Assembly: GCA_041690995.1 (NCBI GenBank)
Contig: JBEPVM010000032.1
Span: forward strand, 1-19,691
Source: UBA4722 sp041690995
GTDB taxonomy: Bacteria; Pseudomonadota; Gammaproteobacteria; DSM-16500
Direction of reading: 5' to 3'
Length of the DNA: 19,691 nt
Shown here: positions 5,244 to 15,000 of the stretch, one piece after another
Layout: the number at the start of each line of letters is the position of its first letter
Position numbering within the stretch: position 1 is the first letter of the stretch
Program-made: the position numbers and the translations under genes
Notes under the pieces: generated by a model
Database searches by the model: none
Told to the model about the DNA's origin: nothing
Seen by the model: only the letters and a program-made list of their open reading frames with translations

Positions 5244-7592
5244 ATGCAGGGTTGTGAAGAACAAAAAGCAAACGAAGTGTTTGATTTGACTGGGTTAACT
5301 CAGGCAGAGATCAAGGCGTTATTGCAGCACTACCATATCGCTTTAACAGTTGATGAAGCTCTGACTATTCAAAATACTATCTTAAAACGCCCGCCTTCAT
5401 TATCAGAATTAGTGCTGTGGGCTATTCAAGGCTCGGAGCATTGTTCTTATAAGAGTAGCCGTCAATTTTTAAAAACATTGGTGACCGATGGCCCTAATGT
5501 GATTTTGGGCGCGAAAGAAGATGCAGGTATTGTCAGTGTGGCGACTGATCTCAAGGGTAAGCGTTACGGTATTGTGATGAGCCATGAATCGCATAACCAT
5601 CCGTCACAACTGGTGCCTTATGAGGGCGCTGCCACAGGCATAGGCGGTAATGTGCGTGATGTGTGTTGCATGGGTGCTGAAGTCATTGCAGTCGCGGATG
5701 GATTACGTTTTGGTGATATTACACGCCAAAAAACGCAGTGGATTCAAAAAGGGGTAGTGAGTGGCATTGCAGGCTATGGAAATCCGATTGGTGTGCCTAA
5801 TATAGCCGGTGATGTCTATTATGATGCGGGTTATAACGAAAATTGTCTCGTCACTGTTGTGACATTGGGTGTTGTACATGAAGACCATCTGATTCATTCT
5901 TATGCTCCCAAAAATGCAGAAGGTTATGTTTATATAGTAGTGGGGAAACCGACGGATAATAGCGGGTTTGGGGGCGCGAGTTTTGCGTCTATGGATTTAG
6001 AAGAAAATGATAACAATAAAGGTGCGGTACAAGAGCCTAATGCGTTTTTAAAACGGCATTTGTTGAAGGCAAATTATGCGTTATTTAAATTATTTCAAGA
6101 AAAAAAATGGATTGATCGAGTGGCATTTAAAGATTTAGGCGCAGGCGGTGTGGCTTGTGCCTCGGTTGAAATGGCGGAAGCGGGTGGTTATGGCGCTGAC
6201 GTGGAGTTAGAGAAAGTCCCAACGAGTATGCCGAATCTGCATCCTTCTGTTATTTTGTGTTCTGAAACACAAGAGCGGTTTATGTGGGTTGTGCCACCTG
6301 ATTTAGTCGATTTAGTTTTGACACATTACAATCATACGTTTGCTTTGCCGGATATTTCTGCAGGTGCTGAGGCGGCAGTTGTTGGGAAAATCCGTGCAGA
6401 TGGTTTATATAGAGTGAGTTATTATGGCGAAGAAATCGTGCATGCGCGTGCCGCGGATGTGACAAAAGGGATACGCTATGATCGTCCTTATGCGCCTCTT
6501 CCTAAAAAATATACAGAGCCTAATTTAGAGAATCCAACGGATTATAATGCGTTATTACTTCAATTATTGTCTCACGAAAATATCGCATCACGCGCGCCCA
6601 TTTTTGAAATGTATGATAAACAAGTGCAAGGCCGTACAGTGATTGAATCAGGTGAGGCAGATGCAGGTGTGATGCAGCCTTTTAATGAGAAAAAATATCC
6701 GCAGGAAATCCGTCAAACAGGTATTGCTCTCTCTTTAGATCAATGTCCGCGTTATAACAAAATTGATCCCTATTGGGGAGCAGTAAATGCAGTGATTGAA
6801 TCAGCGCGTAATGTTGCTGCCGTTGGTGCAGTGCCTCAAGCACTCACTGATTGTTTATGTTTTGGCAATCCTGAAAAACCAGAACAAATGTGGGATTTTA
6901 CAGAGTCTGTGCGTGGCATCGCAGATGCGTGTCGCGCGATTGGTTTGCCAGACTATCCAGGCGCATCGCTTCCTATTATTTCAGGGAATGTTTCTTTATA
7001 TAATGAATCATCTGTTGGTGCGATTCCACCCAGCCCTATGATTAGTTGCTTAGGTAACATGCCTGATGTTTGTCGTGCTGTGACTAAACATTTTCAGAAA
7101 GTGGGGTCAGAATTATTTTTAATCGGTGAACGGTTAGATGAATGTGGCGGCAGTGTTTATTATGATTTATTGGGTGAACTCGGTGCGAATGTTCCTAAAC
7201 CTGATTTAACAAAAATCGCTGCGGAAATCCAGGCGGTGACCACTGCCATTCAACAGAGTTTAGTATTATCAGCACATGATATTTCGGATGGCGGTATTGC
7301 TGTTGCATTGGCTGAAATGAGTTTTAAAAATCAAATGGGTATCTGTGTCACTATTCCAGGTGATTTATCTGAGACGAAAAAATTATTCGGTGAAACAGGC
7401 GGATTCGTTTTGGAAATCTCAAAAAATAAAGTAGCTGAATTGAAGAAGATTTTTTTACGTTATCAAGTGTCATTGATTAGTTTAGGTCAAACAATACAGC
7501 AATCCCAATTGCAAATACAAAACTGTATTGATATGCCTGTTCATAAAGCTAAAACAGCTTGGGAAAATGGATTGCGAGAGAAATTATTATGA
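5244..7592 (+). CDS. purL: Phosphoribosylformylglycinamidine synthase, small PurL subunit
   Basis: PurL makes FGAM from FGAR, ATP and ammonia supplied by PurQ, the fourth step of de novo purine synthesis. The 782 residues match the small PurL of the PurLQS complex (Bacillus type, about 740 residues), not the ~1290-residue single-chain enzyme of Enterobacterales. Visible motifs are SEHCSYK (64-70), SHESHNHPS (113-121) with the proposed catalytic histidine, GAATGIGGNVRD (128-139), and the second-half motif ESGEADAGV. No glutaminase or PurS domain is attached. The ribosome site before the ATG is weak. The stop overlaps the purM start in ATGA. It heads an operon with purM, purQ and purC. Confidence 0.95.
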   Translation: MQGCEEQKANEVFDLTGLTQAEIKALLQHYHIALTVDEALTIQNTILKRPPSLSELVLWAIQGSEHCSYKSSRQFLKTLVTDGPNVILGAKEDAGIVSVATDLKGKRYGIVMSHESHNHPSQLVPYEGAATGIGGNVRDVCCMGAEVIAVADGLRFGDITRQKTQWIQKGVVSGIAGYGNPIGVPNIAGDVYYDAGYNENCLVTVVTLGVVHEDHLIHSYAPKNAEGYVYIVVGKPTDNSGFGGASFASMDLEENDNNKGAVQEPNAFLKRHLLKANYALFKLFQEKKWIDRVAFKDLGAGGVACASVEMAEAGGYGADVELEKVPTSMPNLHPSVILCSETQERFMWVVPPDLVDLVLTHYNHTFALPDISAGAEAAVVGKIRADGLYRVSYYGEEIVHARAADVTKGIRYDRPYAPLPKKYTEPNLENPTDYNALLLQLLSHENIASRAPIFEMYDKQVQGRTVIESGEADAGVMQPFNEKKYPQEIRQTGIALSLDQCPRYNKIDPYWGAVNAVIESARNVAAVGAVPQALTDCLCFGNPEKPEQMWDFTESVRGIADACRAIGLPDYPGASLPIISGNVSLYNESSVGAIPPSPMISCLGNMPDVCRAVTKHFQKVGSELFLIGERLDECGGSVYYDLLGELGANVPKPDLTKIAAEIQAVTTAIQQSLVLSAHDISDGGIAVALAEMSFKNQMGICVTIPGDLSETKKLFGETGGFVLEISKNKVAELKKIFLRYQVSLISLGQTIQQSQLQIQNCIDMPVHKAKTAWENGLREKLL

Positions 7593-8635
7593 CAGTGATT
7601 AATTATAAATCGGCAGGTGTGGATATTCATGCAGGCAATGAAACAGTCAGACGTATTAAAAAAGCTGTGGAAAGTACATTTTCATCTCATGTGCTGACAG
7701 ATATTGGTAGTTTTGGCGCGATGTATGATCTTAAATCTATTTTGCGTGATTACGAACATCCTGTTTTAGTGCAAAGCATTGATGGGGTCGGTACTAAAAC
7801 CATTATTGCGCGCATGATGAATAAATTTGATACGTTGGGGATTGATTTAGTCAGTGCGACAACGAATGATATTATTGTGTTAGGCGCAAAGCCACTGACG
7901 TTATTAGACTATATTGCGAATGATAAACTACGGCCAGAAGTCATTGAACAACTCGTATTAGGCATGGTGAAAGCCTGTCGTGAAAATGGTATTGCACTGG
8001 TGGGTGGTGAAACAGCAGAAATGCCAGGGACGTATTTGCCAGGCGAGCATGATTTGGCAGGTGTGATTACAGGTGTGGTAGAAAAAGACCGTGCTATTTT
8101 AGGTAAAAACATCGCGCCAGGAGATGTTGTGTTAGCGTTTGTCTCGAGTGGGTTGCATACCAATGGTTATTCTTTGGCGCGTAAACTTTTATTTGACATA
8201 GGAAAATTATCTGTCGAATCTTATGTACCTGAATTGCAGCGTATGTTGGGCGAAGTTTTACTTGAACCTCATATTAACTATACTCGTCCTGTTTTACATT
8301 TATTAAAGCAGCAAGTGGCGATTAAAGGGATGGCACATATTACAGGGGGTGGTTTATTGGAAAATATTCCACGTATTTTGCCTACAGGTTGCAGTGTTGA
8401 AATTAAAAAAAGTGCCTGGCCTTCGCAACCGTTATTTTCATTGCTTGCTCAATTAGGTGAGTTGGATGAAACAGAATGTTATCGAACATTTAATATGGGT
8501 GTCGGGCTAGTGTTGATGGGTGATCCTTCCATAGCAGATTCTATCCGTGCTGAATTAAGTCATTTTCCTGAATTTAAGTTATATCCTATTGGCCAAGTCG
8601 TCAAAGGCGATCAAAAGGTGTTGTTATGCGAATAG
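7589..8635 (+). CDS. purM: Phosphoribosylformylglycinamidine cyclo-ligase (AIR synthetase)
   Basis: PurM closes the imidazole ring, turning FGAM and ATP into AIR, the step right after PurL. The 348 residues show SIDGVGTK (63-70), the TTNDIIVLGAKP stretch (91-102), GGETAEMPG (139-147) and SSGLHTNGYSLARK (186-199), as in known PurM. I start it at 7589, because this ATG overlaps the purL stop as ATGA, has GAGAG upstream, and gives the normal family length. An earlier in-frame ATG at 7559 would add 10 unrelated residues. Its end overlaps purQ by 10 bp, so translation is probably coupled through the operon. Confidence 0.95.
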   Translation: MTVINYKSAGVDIHAGNETVRRIKKAVESTFSSHVLTDIGSFGAMYDLKSILRDYEHPVLVQSIDGVGTKTIIARMMNKFDTLGIDLVSATTNDIIVLGAKPLTLLDYIANDKLRPEVIEQLVLGMVKACRENGIALVGGETAEMPGTYLPGEHDLAGVITGVVEKDRAILGKNIAPGDVVLAFVSSGLHTNGYSLARKLLFDIGKLSVESYVPELQRMLGEVLLEPHINYTRPVLHLLKQQVAIKGMAHITGGGLLENIPRILPTGCSVEIKKSAWPSQPLFSLLAQLGELDETECYRTFNMGVGLVLMGDPSIADSIRAELSHFPEFKLYPIGQVVKGDQKVLLCE

Positions 8636-9873
8636 CCGTCATACAGTTTCCAGGTTCTAATTGCGAGCGAGAGACGATTTTAGCGATAGAACGGGCGGGT
8701 ATGAATGCGTCAGAATTTTTATGGAATGAATCGCCCGAGAAATTAATGGGTTTTGATGGGTTTGTGATGATAGGTGGCTTTTCGTATGAAGATCGCGGGC
8801 GGGCAGGGATCATCGCTGCATTAGACCCCATTATGCAGACTATTAAGGAACAAAGCCAGATAGGTAAACCTGTGCTGGGTATTTGTAATGGTGCGCAGAT
8901 TCTGGTGGAAGCAGGATTAGTGCCAGGATTAGAAAATAATCAGTTAGGAATGGCGCTGACAGATAATAAGCGTGTGCAGCAAGATCAGGTATTAGGAACA
9001 GGTTACTATAACGCATGGATCAATATGCGTCTTTCAGACGGTTATCAATTGAATGCGTTCACACGTCATTTAACGCCAAAGAAAATTTTACGCGTGCCTG
9101 TCGCGCATGCAGAAGGACGTTTCGTGATTCCGCCTGTTTTATTGGCTGAAATAGAACGCAATGGCTTAGGCGTATTTCAATATTGTGATGAACAAGGCAG
9201 TATCATTGACGCGTTTCCTGTCAATCCTAATGGTTCGGTACGTAATATCGCAGCGATAACGAATAAAGCAGGTAATGTGATGGCAATCATGCCACACCCC
9301 GAGCGCACACCAGAGTGTGATGCTATTTTTCACTCTATGCGTGATTATATCGCAGAGGGGTATATGTCAAAACCTGTCACATTAGATTATCGACCGCGTT
9401 CGCCTCTTATTCAAAAATACCAGGCACCCCGGGATACGCATACATTAATTATTGAATTAATGATAACAGATAATCAAGCAATGTCTGTTCAGAATGCTTT
9501 GCGACATCAGGGTATTTCCGTCACTATTAAACGAACCGTTCATTGGGAAATCACGTGTGATTCACGGGCTGTTTTTGAAAAAATCAAAGAATCAGGTGTA
9601 TTGTTTAACGCGTGTAAAGAAAAAGTAAAAATTGCGTGCGAAAATGATGCTTCGCTTTCTGCAACAACGACTTTTTTAATACGCGCTAAAGAAGAAATGT
9701 GTGGACAAGAAAAATTACAAATGTTAAAAAACCATTTTGATCTACAAGGGGTTCATCATATTTCTCATGGTGTGTTATGGCAGGTTGCCGCACCCCAGGG
9801 CGATGTGACTGAACAAATTATCCACTCTCATATTTTATTTAATCCTTATGCCCATGACTGCTACTACTATTAA
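8626..9873 (+). CDS. purQ: FGAM synthase glutaminase subunit PurQ fused to two PurS-like domains
   Basis: Residues 1-250 are PurQ, the class I glutamine amidotransferase that feeds ammonia to PurL. They show GICNGAQ with catalytic C87, and MPHPERTPE with H224 and E226. Stand-alone PurQ usually ends near residue 230-260, but here 150 more residues follow. They look like two tandem copies of the ~80-residue PurS fold. Copy one is about 271-336 (TLIIELMITDNQ...VLFNACKEKVKI). Copy two is about 347-415 (TTTFLIRAKEE...ILFNPYAHDCYY). Both end in a segment resembling the LLANPVIExYxI end of PurS. PurS dimers bridge PurL and PurQ, and the N-terminal domain of large PurL imitates such a dimer, so a tandem PurS is structurally sensible. 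PurQ is certain; the PurS assignment is by eye. The gene overlaps purM by 10 bp and purC by 26 bp. Confidence 0.88.
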   Translation: MRIAVIQFPGSNCERETILAIERAGMNASEFLWNESPEKLMGFDGFVMIGGFSYEDRGRAGIIAALDPIMQTIKEQSQIGKPVLGICNGAQILVEAGLVPGLENNQLGMALTDNKRVQQDQVLGTGYYNAWINMRLSDGYQLNAFTRHLTPKKILRVPVAHAEGRFVIPPVLLAEIERNGLGVFQYCDEQGSIIDAFPVNPNGSVRNIAAITNKAGNVMAIMPHPERTPECDAIFHSMRDYIAEGYMSKPVTLDYRPRSPLIQKYQAPRDTHTLIIELMITDNQAMSVQNALRHQGISVTIKRTVHWEITCDSRAVFEKIKESGVLFNACKEKVKIACENDASLSATTTFLIRAKEEMCGQEKLQMLKNHFDLQGVHHISHGVLWQVAAPQGDVTEQIIHSHILFNPYAHDCYYY

Positions 9874-10834
9874 AGATTATGCGACAAAAATTGAAGAAGC
9901 CTTATCTTATTGTTTAACCACAACGGATTTTGGCACCGGACAAAAATATCAAGGTAAAGTACGTGATACATATGATTTAGGTGATAAGTTGATGTTAATC
10001 ACCACCGATAGACAAAGCGCGTTTGATCGTGTGTTGGCCGCAGTGCCTTTCAAAGGGCAGGTGCTGAATTTAACAAGCGCCTGGTGGTTTGAAAAAACGG
10101 AACATATTATTCAAAATCATGTGATTACTATTCCAGATCCTAATGTGACCATTGCTAAAAAATGTAAAGTATTTCCGATTGAATTTGTCGTGCGTGGGTA
10201 TATTACAGGCACAACAAGCACGTCCTTATGGACACAATATAATAAAGGCGTGCGTGATTATTGTGGTCATGTATTGCCAGAAGGCTTGCGAAAGAACCAA
10301 CGGCTCACGCAGCCTATCCTCACACCTACTACGAAGGAAAAAGAAGATCGTCCGATCAGCCCGCAAGAAATTATCGCAGAAGGCTGGATGACAAAAGCTG
10401 ATTTTGATGCAGCAGCAGATGCTGCGTTGCGTTTATACCAATTTGGTGTAGAGACGGCCGCTAAGCACGGCTTGATTTTAGTCGATACGAAATATGAATT
10501 GGGTAAAGATACTGACGGTAATATTATTTTGCTGGATGAAATTCATACGCCAGACTCAAGCCGTTATTGGTTAGCCAATAGTTACGAGCAGCGTTTTGAT
10601 CAACATCAAGAACCCGAAAATATAGACAAAGAATTTTTGCGTTTATGGTTTGTCGATCATTGCGATCCTTATAAAGATGCTGTATTACCAGAAGCACCAA
10701 AAGATTTAGTCGTGAAATTATCAGCACGTTATATTCAACTCTATGAAACGATTACAGGGTTAGCGTTTCAGTTTCCAGAAAGTAACACGCCTGCTTTTGA
10801 GAGAATTCGACGGAATGTGGCGGGGTGTTTTTAG
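9848..10834 (+). CDS. purC: SAICAR synthase, long PurC type
   Basis: PurC joins aspartate to CAIR using ATP to form SAICAR. Motifs are YQGKVRDTYDLGD (34-46), TTDRQSAFDRVL (52-63), PIEFVVRGYITG (110-121), LVDTKYELG (211-219) and DEIHTPDSSRYW (230-241). At 328 residues it is the longer form, seen in yeast Ade1 and several proteobacteria, rather than the ~237-residue E. coli form. The start lies inside purQ (26-bp overlap), with a second ATG 6 nt later at 9854. No ribosome site is obvious for either, so translational coupling is likely. It is the last gene of this purine cluster; purF, purD, purN/T, purE/K and purB are not in the window. Confidence 0.95.
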   Translation: MPMTATTIKDYATKIEEALSYCLTTTDFGTGQKYQGKVRDTYDLGDKLMLITTDRQSAFDRVLAAVPFKGQVLNLTSAWWFEKTEHIIQNHVITIPDPNVTIAKKCKVFPIEFVVRGYITGTTSTSLWTQYNKGVRDYCGHVLPEGLRKNQRLTQPILTPTTKEKEDRPISPQEIIAEGWMTKADFDAAADAALRLYQFGVETAAKHGLILVDTKYELGKDTDGNIILLDEIHTPDSSRYWLANSYEQRFDQHQEPENIDKEFLRLWFVDHCDPYKDAVLPEAPKDLVVKLSARYIQLYETITGLAFQFPESNTPAFERIRRNVAGCF

Positions 10835-10857
10835 GGATTTTATTGGCTAGAAATAAT

Positions 10858-10911
10858 GTAACTGTTTAGAAGTCACATATCAAAAAAGCGGCGCATTGTC
10901 TGAACAGTTAC
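10858..10911. other. Inverted repeat between convergent genes, possible terminator
   Basis: GTAACTGTTTAGA (10858-10870) pairs with TCTGAACAGTTAC (10899-10911) with one mismatch, around a 28-bp middle. It lies between the purC stop and the stop of the convergent minus-strand gene, whose last bases it includes. No T-run follows on either side, so it is not a classical intrinsic terminator. It may limit read-through between the two genes. Confidence 0.45.
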
Positions 10912-11603
10912 GAAATAATCTGCATGCTTTCAAAATGATCTACATCTACTGAGGATGTGCCTGCGCTTGATTCAAATAATTTGTTATACCAATATAATTT
11001 TATGTCTCCTGCTTGTTCACAAGTCATTGGAGAGAATGCTCCACCTGGCTCTGAATGCATATAGAAATCACCGAGTCTACTATTGCAATTCCTACAATGA
11101 TTCATATAGTAACTGCTAGATGCTGTTTTGCTGAAATCAAAATAGTAGTGGGAGGAAATTTTTTGAATAGTCTCTAAGCATTCTTTATTAAGAAAGCGAA
11201 TGAAGCCTAGAATTACTTTGTACCCTGCAGTTACCCATATAGGTGTATCGTCATCCGCATTTTCATCATAGTTTTTTACTTGATGATCTTCTGGCAGAAG
11301 AAAGGCGAAGACCGAGGTAATCTGCCTACATCTCCAACATTGCTCTAGGGACTCAACTATAAAAAAACCATTTGAGCGAATGTCGGCATCAAGATTTTTA
11401 TTGTTATTCTCTTGAAGCCATTTTTTAAAATAGAGTTGATCGAGTTCTTTTGGGATAAACCATGATTTTTTTTGCGGATCCCATTTGGCGCCCAATTCTT
11501 TTGCCGCATTTTTTTCAGCATAAGGAACATTGATATAAAATCTTTCTTCATGAGAAAAAATCGATTTGAATGTTAAATAGAGTTCTTTTAGCAGAGTTAA
11601 CAT
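10908..11603 (-). CDS. DUF5710-domain protein with two separated CxxC pairs
   Basis: Function unknown. Residues 22-55 (numbered from the 11603 start) match the small DUF5710 domain: RFYINVPYAEKNAAKELGAK followed by WDPQKKSWFIP. This domain occurs in plasmid and phage-related proteins. Two Cys pairs follow, CWRC (89-92) and CRNC (170-173), about 80 residues apart, which could together hold one zinc ion. There is no signal peptide or clear membrane helix. I prefer the ATG at 11603, which has AAGG 8 nt upstream; the earlier ATG at 11624 has none and would add 7 residues. It runs against the purine operon and away from the helicase gene, so it has its own promoter in the gap above. Confidence 0.75.
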   Translation of the reverse strand: MLTLLKELYLTFKSIFSHEERFYINVPYAEKNAAKELGAKWDPQKKSWFIPKELDQLYFKKWLQENNNKNLDADIRSNGFFIVESLEQCWRCRQITSVFAFLLPEDHQVKNYDENADDDTPIWVTAGYKVILGFIRFLNKECLETIQKISSHYYFDFSKTASSSYYMNHCRNCNSRLGDFYMHSEPGGAFSPMTCEQAGDIKLYWYNKLFESSAGTSSVDVDHFESMQIIS

Positions 11604-12025
11604 ATTTCTTACCTTGTGGATCATGCAGTTTTATTTGCGCTTCTACGAAATGCGGATAATATTTCTGGAGCGGTTAATTCCATATATGCCTATAGAAGAA
11701 AAAAGAGGTAGCAGAGTACCTCATTAGTAAGCGATAGACAAGGTGCATGTTGAAAAAAGACTTAATAAGGCAATTTTGTTCTATAAATACTTTTTATGGA
11801 ATTAATAATAATGTTTTAGATTACATAGAAAAATCATTTCCTCGCCCTCAATAATAACGATGAAAAAAAATTAAAATATCTGGAAGAAATACGTCTCAAT
11901 TTAATTATCGCAATTCGCGCTACTTTTTTAATATTGATTTATTAACTCCAACTCATATAGAATGCCATATCTTTTTTTAATCAAGCCACTCTTCAACGAA
12001 CTACATTATTTATGGAATTCATAAC
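11604..12025. other. 422-bp intergenic region before the helicase gene
   Basis: This gap should hold the divergent promoters of the DUF5710 gene and the helicase gene. For the helicase, TTGATT (11934-11939) and TATAGA (11956-11961) with a 16-bp spacer are a modest candidate. The stretch at 11747-11945 has protein-like codons in two frames and is entered separately. The rest is AT-rich, and I see no RNA gene or strong hairpin. Confidence 0.4.
11747..11945 (+). pseudogene. Possible small gene broken by a frameshift
   Basis: AAGGTGC precedes an ATG at 11747 that opens 35 codons (MLKKDLIRQFCS...IEKSFPRPQ) and stops at 11854. One base over, in the +1 frame, protein-like codons continue (NNDEKKLKYLEEI, then LNLIIAIRATFLILIY) to a TAA at 11943-11945. 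Together they would give about 65 residues with a charged middle and a hydrophobic end. The change of frame near 11840-11855 suggests a decayed gene, or a short real peptide of 35 residues. I recognise no family. Confidence 0.3.
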
Positions 12026-15000
12026 ATGCATCAGCTTACAAATGATCAAGCAATCAATGTTTTTAAAGCCTGGACAGCAATGGAAGTTTTGTCGCCACAG
12101 ACTTTTAAAAAAAGAGAAGATTTAGCTTATGGCAGAAAAGAATTAGTCGCGTCTTTCAATGATACCGTTTTGCCGTGGGAGAAGGACGGCGGTGAAAAAG
12201 AGCCAGCCGGCAAAAAATTATATTATCAGGTTATCATAGGAACGCTTGACTATCCCAATGCTATTAAGGCACTTTTGAATAAATACGCTGATACGACTGA
12301 GGAGAGAGCAACAGGTTCAAATCAGGCAGTTTTAGCCGTGGCGTTGATTGATCGTAAAGGACAACTTTTAAAAGATGTTCCTTCTGTGTCTGTTTCGAGT
12401 TTTGCTTGGGGCCTAGGTTGTGTGCTGAATTCTAACTTGAAAGAATTGGGAGAGTGGGCAAAGGTAGAAAAAAACTTAATTCAAGACCTGGATAATGTTT
12501 TACGTATCAAAAAAGGTGACGATGAACTACTACCTATTAATTGGCAGTTAATAGAAAATGCCTATCAATTTCTTATTGATAAATTATCATTGCCTAAAGA
12601 ACTGGTTAAAAATACTTATTTTGCATTGCGAGTCTATGAGCCATCGACAAAAATAGAAAAACCTCAGCCGCTATTGCTCAATAGTTTTTATATTAACGAT
12701 CTACTTAAGGCTTCTGCATTGTTTTCAAAAAATAATGCACCTGCCAATTTGCAGCGGTATGTAGGAACTTTGCAGCCTGCCTCACGAACAGATTTATTAA
12801 AATTTGAAAATTTGAAAGAAGCTGTTGCTCCCCATCTTATACCGATTGCGTGCTGGCCAAGTAAAAAAGGGCATTCATTAGTTATGTTACAGCAAGCTGC
12901 TGTCAATTTATCACTGAGTCAATTAGAGAAGGGCGGAATCATTGCAGTGAATGGCCCGCCAGGTACAGGGAAAACAACTTTATTACGGGATATTATTGCC
13001 GGAATTGTTACAGAAAAAGCAATTGCCATGTCTGGTTTTGATGATCCTGCATTAGCGTTTACTCAAGCAGGTGAGAGAATAAAGGCGGGAAATAGTTCGC
13101 TAACCTTATATGCACTGGATGAAAAATTAAAAGGTTTTGAAATCATTATTGCTTCTTCAAATAATAAAGCTGTCCAAAATGTAAGTGCTGAAATGCCAAA
13201 CATAACAGCCATTCCTGAGGAATCGAAGGATTTGCGTTTTTTTGAAAAATTATCAGACCATTTATTTGGTTTTAAAACTTGGGGGCTTATTTCTGCTGTA
13301 TTAGGTAATAGTAATAATCGTTATGACTTTTCGAAAAAATTTTGGTGGGACAAAGAGTATGGTTTATCCCTTTATCTTTCTCATATTTGTGGCATTGATG
13401 TACGTATTGCTATTATGGATGAGGAGAAAAAAGTCATTGGGAAGAGGCTGCCTTATATCATTAATAAAGAAACGACCCCTTCTAGTCCGCAGGAAGCTCT
13501 ACTCAATTGGAAAATTATTAGAGAAGAATTTTTAACTACGTTGCAGCAAGTGAAAGAAAAATTAAGCCGTATGCAGGCAGTCAGTTTGGACTTTGATTAT
13601 CTTGATAGCTATGGTTATGGTTTAGATTTACCACAGTTAGAGGAAAAAATTTTTCACCATCAAACAAATAAGCCAGGCTTAATTTCACGTCTATTTAATT
13701 TTGCTAAAATGCAGGAATGGACTAACCAACAATCTGAGTTAGTTAAGTTAAAATCGGCGCTTATCAACTCATCACATATAAAGGAAACGTATAGTGATTT
13801 TATTATAGATAAAAAACTTAGCTTGCAAGATCGTAAGACTATTCAGCAAGTTTCGCCTTGGTGTAATCCAGAAATACAGTTGTTGCGTGAAAAGCTATTT
13901 ACCCTTTCCATTAAATTACAAAAAGCATTCATTGATGCGGCTGCTAAGCCGTTACGCCATAATTTATCTTTATTTTTGCAGTTCTTGTCAAATACGGGGT
14001 TGAATTTTGATAAAAATAAATATGCGTCCGATTTATGGTCGAGCTTTTTCTTAGTCGTATCCAGTGTATCAACTACTTTTGCGTCAATGCATCAAATGCT
14101 TGGAAATATTAGCCCTGATACGCTTGGCTGGTTATTGATTGATGAAGCAGGTCAGGCAAAACCCCAATCTGCTGTAGGGGCAATCATGCGTACAAAAAGA
14201 GCCATCGTAGTGGGCGATCCTATGCAAATCGAACCGGTTGTTGTGTTACCAGAGAAATTAACGCAAAGCATTCATAACCAATTTTCTGTAGACCCTTTTT
14301 ATTTTAATGCCTCGCAAGCTTCTGCCCAAACATTAGCGGATGAGGCAAGTCCTTTTTATACCGAAATTCAGAGTCGAAATGGCAGCCGGTTTATTGGTAT
14401 TCCTTTGCTTGTACATAGACGTTGTAGTGAGCCGATGTTTAGTATTGCCAACACAATCGCTTATGAAGGTTTAATGGTTCAAGCAAAACGCCCAGCAATG
14501 TCAAAGATTTCTGATTATTTAGGCTCATCTGCGTGGTTTCATGTCATAGGTGCTTCTTCTGGAAAATGGTGCGAAGAAGAAGGCCATGTTTTGATGAGCT
14601 TATTATCTCGCCTATCCTTAACTTCACCTGATTTATATATCATTACTCCCTTTCGTACAGTGGCTTACACGATTCAAAAACTGCTTAGTTTGAGCAGTAT
14701 TTTAGACAAATGGCAAATAGGCGATAAAAATGATAAAGCCGCTTGGATCTCTGAACGAGTAGGTACGGTGCATACTGTGCAGGGACGTGAAGCAGAAGCC
14801 GTGATTTTTGTTTTAGGCGCTCCTTCACCGGATGAATTAGGGGCACGTAAATGGGCAGGCTTCAAACCTAATTTACTCAATGTTGCTGTAACACGTGCCA
14901 GAGAAGTGGTTTATGTTATTGGGAATAAAGATTTATGGCAACAAGCAGGCGTTTTTAATGAGCTAGCAGAGAGAATACCATTGAATGCCACAGTTACGTC

